NCBI GenBank assembly: GCA_003152255.1
Contig: PLZT01000176.1
Span: forward strand, 1,913-13,885
DNA length: 11,973 nucleotides
Reading direction: 5' to 3'
From: Methylocystaceae bacterium
Lineage (GTDB): Bacteria > Pseudomonadota > Alphaproteobacteria > Rhizobiales > Beijerinckiaceae
Shown here: positions 6,833 through 11,973 of the stretch, piece by piece
Position numbering within the stretch: the stretch's first letter is position 1
How the letters are laid out: each line of letters begins with the position of its first letter
Position numbers and translations under genes: made by a program
The notes under the pieces: generated by a model
Seen by the model: only the letters and a program-made list of their open reading frames with translations
Database searches by the model: none
Told to the model about the DNA's origin: nothing

Positions 6833-8253
6833 GGCTCCCGCCCGTCGAGCGGCGCGCGAAGACTCAAATGCGCGCCTTCGCCCGGCGCGCTGACAATATC
6901 GAGCGTCGCATTGATGGCCGCCGCGCGCTCTTTGATCCCCACCAATCCGAAATGTCCCGCCGCCGGCCGCGCCGGGTCGAAACCCACGCCGTCGTCGCTG
7001 ATATCGAGATGGACCGCGCCGTCTTGCTCGCGCATGTCGATGTCGACGCGCCGCGCGCACGCGTGCAACTCGATGTTGCGCAGGGCTTCGCGCAAGATTC
7101 GGCTCAAGGCTTCGGCCGTTTCGGAGGGGAGCGCGGAGATATGGAGCGGAAGGTCAGCGCGCAGTTCCAACGGCCCTTTTTCGCGGGCGCGTTTCGCGAA
7201 CGCCTCGACGATCCGTTTAGGGTCGTCCTCGTCGCGGCGGGCGGCGCGCAGCCGGGTGATGGCCTCGCGCGCCTCGGCGAGGCCGGCGCGCGCCTCGGCC
7301 TGAAGCTCGATGAGCTTGGCGCGCGCTTCTTCGTCTCGGGTCGTCTTCGCGACAAGGCCCATTTCCAGGATGAGCGTCACGATCGAGCGCGCCAAGGTGT
7401 CGTGCAGGTCATGGGCGATGCGCAGGCGCTGGGACGCGAGTTCCGCCGCGCGCGCCGCCTCGCGCGCCTTGTCCTGTTCGGCGCGAAGGCGCCGCACGGC
7501 CGTGATGTCGCGCCCGACCGCCTGAAATTCGCCGCCGCCCTCGGGGCCGGAAAAGCGTGCGTCCCACCACAGCCAGACCGGCGCGCCGCGCGCGTCTCGC
7601 GCCGCCATTTCAAACGAGGCGGGCCGCTCGGCATAGGCGTCGAGGCGCCAAGGATTTTCCTGTCCGAGCGAGGGAAAAACTCCGTCGATCGAGCGGTTCA
7701 GCAGCGCGTCTTGCGGAACGCCGAGAAAGTTAGCCGCGCGGCGGTTGGCGAAAACAATGCGCCGGTCGGCGCGAAAGCGCAGCACGAGATCGCCGGCGCA
7801 TTCCACGATATCGCGATAGAGCGTGTCGGCGACGCGCAGCCGCGTCTGCGCCGCCTCGGCCTGCTGCTGCAAAAGCAGCTTTTCGCGCCGTTCCGAGGCC
7901 AGCAGCCGGTCGATCTGCTCCGCGCCATGGTCGGGGGTGGTGATAATGACGAAGCGGCGGCTCGCCGCGTTCCAGGCGATTGAAATCGTCACGCGCGTCG
8001 CGTCACGCGCCGGCGGGCGGATCGACGGCAGCACGATTTCTCCGTCCCGCTCGCGCAGCGCGCGGATGGCGTCCTCCATATGCAGCAGCAATGGCGACGA
8101 GCAGGCCGGCTCGCCCTCGGGCGGCAGCCAGTCGGATAGAGCGCCGCTGCGCCGCGCGACGATAAGAGCCTCGTCGAGGAGGCCGAAGCCGAACTGCCGA
8201 CGCTCGAGCGCGCTCGCGAGATCGTTGGCCGCCTCGTCGACGGTGAGGTGCAT
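6829..8253 (-). CDS. Soluble PAS-domain histidine kinase, NarL/HisKA_3 type
   Basis: A cytoplasmic sensor kinase of 474 residues without signal peptide or membrane segment. Domains in order: a PAS-like N-terminal module (about 18-108, starting FGFGLLDEALIVARRSGAL), a short coiled coil (about 110-142), a PAS domain with PAC tail (about 143-255, ending GGEFQAVGRDIT), a HisKA_3 dimerisation helix, and a HATPase domain. The phospho-acceptor is most likely H284 in RIAHDLHDTLA; H281 also lies in this segment. The N-box is EALRNIELHA (N393), the G1 box SDDGVGFDP (419-427) and the G2 box HFGLVGIKERA. The start at 8253 has GGAG 6 nt upstream on the minus strand. No response regulator is adjacent, so partner and signal are unknown. 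NarL-type kinases normally pair with LuxR-type HTH regulators. No cysteine or histidine cluster in the PAS domains clearly indicates heme or Fe-S binding. Confidence 0.9.
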   Translation of the reverse strand: MHLTVDEAANDLASALERRQFGFGLLDEALIVARRSGALSDWLPPEGEPACSSPLLLHMEDAIRALRERDGEIVLPSIRPPARDATRVTISIAWNAASRRFVIITTPDHGAEQIDRLLASERREKLLLQQQAEAAQTRLRVADTLYRDIVECAGDLVLRFRADRRIVFANRRAANFLGVPQDALLNRSIDGVFPSLGQENPWRLDAYAERPASFEMAARDARGAPVWLWWDARFSGPEGGGEFQAVGRDITAVRRLRAEQDKAREAARAAELASQRLRIAHDLHDTLARSIVTLILEMGLVAKTTRDEEARAKLIELQAEARAGLAEAREAITRLRAARRDEDDPKRIVEAFAKRAREKGPLELRADLPLHISALPSETAEALSRILREALRNIELHACARRVDIDMREQDGAVHLDISDDGVGFDPARPAAGHFGLVGIKERAAAINATLDIVSAPGEGAHLSLRAPLDGREP

Positions 8254-8338
8254 TTTCTTCTCCGCGCGGCGCCAGCGGAACGCGCTTATTGGCCGGGCGC
8301 GAGAAGAAACTATCAGGCGACAAGCGCTTTGTCGCGCT

Positions 8339-8375
8339 AGACTCTTTCCGGTTTAGATCGAACCGGAAAGAGTCT
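8339..8375. repeat. Long perfect intergenic palindrome (15-bp stem)
   Basis: The arm AGACTCTTTCCGGTT (8339-8353) and its exact reverse complement (8361-8375) flank a 7-nt loop, TAGATCG. A perfect 15-bp stem is far beyond chance in a region this short. Each outer end contains a GANTC site (GACTC 8340-8344, GAGTC 8370-8374). It lies between the divergent kinase and hydrolase genes, where no terminator is needed. This suggests a dispersed palindromic repeat (REP/MITE-like) or a large operator. Confidence 0.75.
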
Positions 8376-8392
8376 GCTTCCGTTGTTTTGTC

Positions 8393-8437
8393 GTGCTTTC
8401 CGAGGCAAAACCGGCGTCCACTTTTGCTAAAAAGCAC
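8393..8437. repeat. Second nested hairpin of the intergenic repeat
   Basis: GTGCTTT (8393-8399) pairs with AAAGCAC (8431-8437). Inside it GCAAAA (8405-8410) pairs with TTTTGC (8422-8427), with loop CCGGCGTCCAC. The core AAAACCGGCGTCCACTTTT resembles, from memory, a short element repeated hundreds of times in Hyphomicrobiales genomes (the AAAACCGG..TCCACTTTT type, ending in TCTA). It lies 17 nt after the 15-bp palindrome, and the two may form one composite element. Repeat status cannot be shown from one window. Confidence 0.6.
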
Positions 8438-8528
8438 TCTAACGCGCCATCGCGAAATTCCCGCTGCGCGCGATCCGCGAAGGGTCTAAAAGACGGAACC
8501 CGCGCCAAAAACTTGAAGCGAGCCCTCA

Positions 8529-9227
8529 ATGAGCGAGACGCAGTTTCTGTTCGCCCCACCGCCCCGTCCCAGCGTCGCGATCGACGGCGAAATCGAGCGC
8601 TTTCCGGTGCGACGCATCTTTTGCGTTGGGCTCAATTACGCGGCCCATGCGCGCGAGATGGGGAAGGACCCGGGCGCGGAGCCGCCGTTCTTCTTTTCAA
8701 AGCCCGCCGACGCGGTCGTGGTCAGCGGCACGGTGATTCCCTACGCGCCGATGACCCGCAATTTTCATCATGAGATCGAGCTGGTGGCGGCGCTCGGCTC
8801 CGGCGGCGCCAATATTTTACGCACGCGAGCGCTGGAGCATGTCTATGGTTACGCCGCCGGGATCGACCTGACCCGGCGCGATCTGCAAAAACAGGCGCGC
8901 GACGAGGGCAAGCCCTGGGATCTCGCCAAGGGCTTCGACCAATCGGCGCCGATCGGAGCGATCCACCCGGCCGCGCGGATCGGCCATCCCAACAGCGGCC
9001 GGATCGCGCTGAGCGTCAACGGCGCCCTTCGACAGAATGGCGACCTCGCCGACATGATCCTCGACGTGGCCGGCGTGATCGCCGAACTGTCGCGCTATGT
9101 CGCGCTGGCGGCGGGCGATCTGATTTTCACCGGCACGCCCGAGGGCGTCGGACCGCTTGTCCCGGGCGACAGGGTCGAGGGGGATATCGCCGGCGTCGGC
9201 GAGGTGTCTCTGGGCATCGCCCACTGA
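8529..9227 (+). CDS. Fumarylacetoacetate hydrolase family protein (acylpyruvase type)
   Basis: A short-form FAH-fold enzyme of 232 residues, the length of fumarylpyruvate hydrolase/FAHD1-type members that cleave acylpyruvates or decarboxylate oxaloacetate. The features seen are FCVGLNYAAHAREMG (31-45, with H40 and E43), the metal ligands E82 and E84 in NFHHEIEL and D113 in GIDLTRRD, the lysine K134 in WDLAKGFDQ, and the closing motif TGTPEGVGP (201-209). The position before N36, often Arg in homologues I recall, is Leu here (L35). The start at 8529 is followed by the family's usual proline-rich lead; its Shine-Dalgarno is weak (GAAG 8515-8518). No other aromatic-degradation genes are nearby, so the substrate cannot be named. 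It is cytoplasmic and apparently monocistronic. Confidence 0.88.
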   Translation: MSETQFLFAPPPRPSVAIDGEIERFPVRRIFCVGLNYAAHAREMGKDPGAEPPFFFSKPADAVVVSGTVIPYAPMTRNFHHEIELVAALGSGGANILRTRALEHVYGYAAGIDLTRRDLQKQARDEGKPWDLAKGFDQSAPIGAIHPAARIGHPNSGRIALSVNGALRQNGDLADMILDVAGVIAELSRYVALAAGDLIFTGTPEGVGPLVPGDRVEGDIAGVGEVSLGIAH

Positions 9228-9257
9228 GCCCCGGCCCGTCGCGAACAGCGCGAGGCT

Positions 9258-9324
9258 ATAGCATTTTGTTTTTACACGATTTCTTATCGCTCGGATGATT
9301 CCATCCGAGCGGAAAGCGTGCTAT
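9258..9324. repeat. Palindromic intergenic element overlapping the mepA stop
   Basis: The outer arms ATAGCA (9258-9263) and TGCTAT (9319-9324) enclose a perfect 10-bp hairpin, CGCTCGGATG (9288-9297) with CATCCGAGCG (9302-9311), whose loop is ATTC. The GANTC site GATTC (9297-9301) sits at the loop. The element fills most of the gap between the convergent hydrolase and mepA genes, and its right end supplies the mepA TAG stop (9321-9323). The hairpin may help to terminate both genes, although no proper U-run follows it. The end structure resembles the TAGAGCA..TGCTCTA-type repeats of Hyphomicrobiales. Confidence 0.6.
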
Positions 9325-10232
9325 CGCGCGTTCAGCACGGCGCGGCACTCCGACGGCAGCGCGGACATGGTCATCGGCGGCCAGGTTTTGGTCGACGGTT
9401 TGGGGTGCAGCACTTCGTCGCTGAACCACCAGGCGAGCGAAGCGTCGCAGCCGTCGCCGGTCGGCGTCGGGTCCTGATCCCTGCAGCTTTCCGCGCCGCG
9501 CGGGCAGAAGAGCCGGACGTGGAAGTGATAGTTGTGCGAGTAATAGGGCCGCACCTTGCGCATCCAGGGCTCGCCGGCGGCGACGCGGCACATCGCACGT
9601 TTGATCGCCGCATTGACGAAAATTCGCTGCACGGCGGGGTCCTGCGCGGCGGCGCGCACCACGGCGAGGCGGCTCGGCGTCCAAAGCCCGGGGATCACGT
9701 CGAGCCCGTCCTCCCGCACCATGTTGGTCGCCGACATCTCCTCCCGCTCGGCGCGGCTGAGTTCGCGCGCGGGCATCGGGGTGAGCCAGATGTCGACGTC
9801 GAGCCCGATCTGGTGCGAGGTGTGGCCCGTCAGCATCGGGCCGCCGCGCGGTTGCGACATGTCGCCGATGAGAATGCCGGGCCATCCCGAAGCCTCGGCG
9901 GCGGTGGGGGCGAAGCGCGTGAGGAAGGCGATCAGCGCCGGATGGCCCCAGTTGCGGTTGCGCGAAAGGCGCATGACTTGCCAGTTCGGGCCATTCACCG
10001 GCAGTTCCTCGCCGCCGGCGAGACAGCCCTTGGAATAAAAGCCGACAGGCTCGGACTCGGTCGGCGCCGGGTCGCGCGCCCGGCCAAAGAGCTCCTTGGC
10101 CGGCGTCTTCGGATCGGCCGGATTGGCGAGCGGCGGCAGCGGCTGAGGATTCAGCGTGCCCTTGTCTTGCGCGATTGCTGGCCCCGCCAGCGTAAGCACA
10201 AGAATAAATATGCGCCACTTCAGATCAGGCAT
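9321..10232 (-). CDS. mepA: Penicillin-insensitive murein endopeptidase MepA
   Basis: A periplasmic zinc endopeptidase (LAS group, peptidase family M74) that hydrolyses peptide crosslinks in peptidoglycan; the E. coli enzyme is reported to cut both 4-3 and 3-3 bridges. The 303-residue product has a signal peptide (about 1-21, cleavage after AIA). The metal and catalytic motifs are H140 and D147 in GHTSHQIGLDVDIW, and HNYHFHVRL with H236 (catalytic) and H238 (zinc). C-terminal cysteines (C243, C250, C262, C296) may form disulfides, with C70 and C215 also present. The segment 22-60 is proline-rich. The start at 10232 has AAGG 8 nt upstream. It is transcribed away from the L,D-transpeptidase gene over a shared 156-bp intergenic region, which suggests coordinated wall remodelling. 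Confidence 0.95.
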   Translation of the reverse strand: MPDLKWRIFILVLTLAGPAIAQDKGTLNPQPLPPLANPADPKTPAKELFGRARDPAPTESEPVGFYSKGCLAGGEELPVNGPNWQVMRLSRNRNWGHPALIAFLTRFAPTAAEASGWPGILIGDMSQPRGGPMLTGHTSHQIGLDVDIWLTPMPARELSRAEREEMSATNMVREDGLDVIPGLWTPSRLAVVRAAAQDPAVQRIFVNAAIKRAMCRVAAGEPWMRKVRPYYSHNYHFHVRLFCPRGAESCRDQDPTPTGDGCDASLAWWFSDEVLHPKPSTKTWPPMTMSALPSECRAVLNAR

Positions 10233-10388
10233 GTCTCGCGCCTTGTCGAAAAATTGTGCGTCTTTGATAGCCGCGCCGATTCGTTTAACTTTGTCAACCT
10301 TACCGTCTCTTTTACCATTGCCTGTGAAGGCGAAGCCGCTAAATATGTCGTAAATGAGGCAGCGTCAGCACGGTATCGGGAGTGCGTC
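10233..10388. promoter_or_regulatory. Divergent promoter region of mepA and the L,D-transpeptidase
   Basis: A comparatively AT-rich 156-bp stretch between divergent genes. On the minus strand there is a perfect TTGACA -35 hexamer (10297-10292), but the nearest TATCAA is 22 nt away, so the -10 for mepA is unclear. On the plus strand TTGCCT (10318-10323), 16 nt and TAAATA (10340-10345) form a weak promoter candidate for the transpeptidase. One GANTC site (GATTC 10278-10282) lies in the middle. I saw no full CtrA box, only a TTAA next to the -35. Confidence 0.4.
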
Positions 10389-10997
10389 ATGCGTTTTGCA
10401 AAAACTATACTCGTCATTATTTTCAGCATGTTGGGCGCGCTCACGACGGCGCGGGCCACGACGCAAATTCACATCAATCTGAGCACGCAGACGATGCGAG
10501 TCGAGTCTTCGAGCGGGAGCTACGCTTGGCCGGTCTCCACGGCCCGCTCCGGTTACAGCACCCCGCGCGGCAGCTATGCGCCGACCGGGCTCCAGCGCAT
10601 GCATTATTCCAAAAAATACCACATGTCGCCGATGCCTTATTCGATTTTCTTCCGCGGCGGCTACGCCATCCACGGCACTTACGCCACTGGCGCTCTGGGG
10701 CGGCCAGCCTCGCATGGCTGCGTGCGCCTGTCGCCGGGTCACGCCGCGCAACTCTATCATATGGTCCAAACCGAGGGCGGCAGCATTTCCATCACGGGCG
10801 CGCCTCCCGGCTCCACTCGCTTCGCCAGCGCCAATCACCACGCCAGGACGATATTGGCGAGTCAGCGCCACGGTCACCCGGAAGGCTTGGCCTACGCGCC
10901 CCCGCATCATCGTCATTTCCCGATCGGCGTGAGGGGCTGGCAGGCTTCTCCCTATTATTATCCTTCTCCCTATCCTTACAATTACGGAGGGTTCTGA
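10389..10997 (+). CDS. Secreted L,D-transpeptidase (YkuD domain)
   Basis: A 202-residue exported YkuD-family enzyme. Members form 3-3 (mDAP-mDAP) crosslinks in peptidoglycan or attach outer-membrane proteins to it. A signal peptide covers about 1-23 (MRFAKTILVIIFSMLGALTTARA). The catalytic domain (about 25-137) shows TPRGSYAP, the conserved AIHGT (H95) and the active-site motif SHGCVRLSP with H109, C111 and R113. The tail (about 150-202) is rich in His, Pro and Tyr and ends YYYPSPYPYNYGGF; it is low-complexity and not part of the fold. The start at 10389 has GGAG (10379-10382) 6 nt upstream and gives the signal peptide directly. The frame is open far upstream, but that part overlaps mepA and is not coding. 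Whether it acts as crosslinker or protein-anchoring enzyme cannot be told from the sequence. Confidence 0.93.
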   Translation: MRFAKTILVIIFSMLGALTTARATTQIHINLSTQTMRVESSSGSYAWPVSTARSGYSTPRGSYAPTGLQRMHYSKKYHMSPMPYSIFFRGGYAIHGTYATGALGRPASHGCVRLSPGHAAQLYHMVQTEGGSISITGAPPGSTRFASANHHARTILASQRHGHPEGLAYAPPHHRHFPIGVRGWQASPYYYPSPYPYNYGGF

Positions 10998-11372
10998 CGG
11001 ACGAGGGAGCTTTTCAAAGCGCGCGACGGTAGTCTTTGGGAAACGGCGCGCCGGCGCCCGAGGTTTCAAGCGCGGACCGACCGGATTCGTCGCGAAAGCG
11101 AGCGCCGGGTTCTACGGGAGAAGCGCGGGTAGGGGTTAACGAAGTCCTCGGCGAAGCGCGCGGAGAGCGCCGCGAATCCCAAGAGACTCCGCGAAGCCCG
11201 GCAGTTCGTGGCGGGGCGCCTTCGGCATTGTTTTTTCGGCGGTATTAACGGTTCCCGGGCGCGCTGTAAGTCGTCGTTAACCTCCACCGTTCATATTCGG
11301 CTCTAAGCGGGGCGGCAAAGCTCCGCATGTCAAAAAGGCCGCGAGCGCCGGCCGGGACATTTCAGGGCTGAC
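10998..11372. other. Gene-free stretch before the FAD oxidoreductase
   Basis: A 375-nt region with no supported gene. Two short open frames (11036-11248 plus, 11066-11287 minus) lack ribosome binding sites and have arginine-rich random-looking translations. It holds three GANTC sites (11084, 11174, 11185), the last two 11 bp apart (start to start), and three TTAAC motifs (near 11136, 11246 and 11277) that do not form a full CtrA box. I saw no convincing terminator after the transpeptidase. The promoter of the next gene must lie here, but no core elements stand out. Confidence 0.6.
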
Positions 11373-11973
11373 ATGAACGACATTCGCGAAACGCTCGTTA
11401 TCGGGGCCGGTCCCGCTGGACTCACCGCAGGTTACACTCTGGCTAAGAATGGTCGCGACGTGCTCATCCTCGAGCACGATCCCGTTTACGTCGGCGGCAT
11501 CAGCCGCACCGCGAATTATAAAGGGTTCTTGTTCGACATCGGCGGACATCGGTTTTTTTCGAAGTCGAAGGAGATCGTCGATCTGTGGAATGAAATTCTG
11601 CCCGACGATTTTCTCGAACGGCCGCGCCTGTCGCGTATTTACTATCGCGGCAAATTCTACGCCTATCCGCTCAAGGCGTTCGAGGCGTTGAAAAACCTTG
11701 GATTATTCGAGAGCGCCAGATGCATGGCGTCTTTTGGCTTCGCCAAGCTCTTTCCGGTGAAGAATCCGCGCTCCTTTCATGAGTGGGTGCGCAATCAGTT
11801 CGGCGAACGTCTGTTCGGGATTTTCTTCAAGACCTACACCGAAAAAGTCTGGGGAATGGGTTGCGACGAGATTTCCGCCGATTGGGCGGCGCAGCGCATC
11901 AAGGGGCTCAGTCTCGCCGCCGCCATCATTGACGCTCTGCGCCGTTCGCTCGGCTTGCGCAAGGGAGCCAATG
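11373..11973 (+). CDS. FAD-dependent oxidoreductase, UDP-galactopyranose-mutase-like (5' part)
   Basis: Translation from ATG 11373 gives 200 codons without a stop to the window edge, so the gene is cut off; relatives are, as I recall, about 500 residues. The N-terminus is a Rossmann FAD-binding fold: VIGAGPAGLTAGYTLAKNG (9-27) with the dinucleotide glycines, acidic E34 for the ribose, GGISRT (41-46) and the distinctive FDIGGHRFFSK (54-64). YYRGKFYAYPLKAF (90-103) and FGERLFGIFFKTYTEKVWG (143-161) match the amine-oxidase/UDP-galactopyranose-mutase-like family (COG1232 type). The motifs fit sugar-nucleotide mutase-like or desaturase-like flavoproteins often found near glycosyltransferases. A true Glf function cannot be concluded from half a protein. 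AGGG (11364-11367) lies 5 nt before the start. Confidence 0.88.
   Translation, partial: MNDIRETLVIGAGPAGLTAGYTLAKNGRDVLILEHDPVYVGGISRTANYKGFLFDIGGHRFFSKSKEIVDLWNEILPDDFLERPRLSRIYYRGKFYAYPLKAFEALKNLGLFESARCMASFGFAKLFPVKNPRSFHEWVRNQFGERLFGIFFKTYTEKVWGMGCDEISADWAAQRIKGLSLAAAIIDALRRSLGLRKGAN

Noticed and set aside
6829..8253. Plus-strand open frames over the kinase and transpeptidase/mepA genes
   Set aside because: They are antisense shadows caused by high GC. The opposite strands encode complete recognisable domains.
10283..10304. TTAACTTTGTCAACC as a CtrA binding site between mepA and the L,D-transpeptidase
   Set aside because: Only one TTAA half is present. The second half at the 7-nt spacing does not match.
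11036..11287. Short open frames on both strands in the 375-nt spacer
   Set aside because: They have no ribosome binding site, the plus-strand frame would begin at TTG, the compositions are arginine-rich and typical of random GC-rich frames, and no motif is visible.
11329..11353. Minus-strand hairpin GGCCG/CGGCC followed by TTTTT, resembling a terminator
   Set aside because: The stem is only 5 bp with a 7-nt loop, and no minus-strand gene lies upstream of it. It is probably chance in GC-rich DNA.

Overview
The window looks like a chromosomal stretch from a GC-rich alphaproteobacterium, most likely of the Hyphomicrobiales (Rhizobiales). The evidence is a full-length GcrA (a cell-cycle regulator essentially confined to Alphaproteobacteria), the pst-phoU-phoB gene order, an argD-argF-hslO operon, and intergenic palindromes that resemble the dispersed repeats I know from that order. 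A methanotroph or Beijerinckiaceae-type genome is possible, but nothing here proves the genus.

Layout. Positions 1-2737 (+) hold the end of a phosphate-uptake and phosphate-sensing operon: pstA (3' part), pstB, phoU, phoB. gcrA (2775-3287, -) converges on phoB, with a GC hairpin between them. A 448-nt gene-free stretch (3288-3735) carries the gcrA upstream region, with four GANTC methylation sites. It also carries a strong sigma70-like promoter for argD that is followed at once by an intrinsic-terminator-like hairpin. Positions 3736-6832 (+) hold argD, argF and hslO, coupled by 4-base overlaps (arginine biosynthesis plus the redox chaperone Hsp33). A soluble PAS histidine kinase of the NarL/HisKA_3 type (6829-8253, -) meets hslO tail to tail, their stop codons overlapping. 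A 275-nt spacer with a two-hairpin repeat separates it from a fumarylacetoacetase-family hydrolase (8529-9227, +). Another palindromic repeat supplies the stop codon of mepA (9321-10232, -). mepA is divergent from a secreted L,D-transpeptidase (10389-10997, +). After a 375-nt spacer, an FAD-dependent UDP-galactopyranose-mutase-like oxidoreductase (11373 onward, +) runs off the window.

How the genes work together. PstA and PstB are parts of the high-affinity phosphate importer. PhoU passes the transport state to the Pho two-component system, and PhoB is its output. ArgD and ArgF catalyse consecutive steps of ornithine and citrulline formation. MepA and the L,D-transpeptidase act on the same polymer: one hydrolyses peptidoglycan crosslinks and the other makes 3-3 crosslinks, and they share one 156-bp control region. 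The remaining genes look like core chromosomal functions. I found no prophage, CRISPR, transposase, toxin-antitoxin or defence signature, and I do not claim a new system. The signals most worth a second look are regulatory: the argD promoter-terminator leader, the GANTC cluster at gcrA, and the intergenic palindromes.
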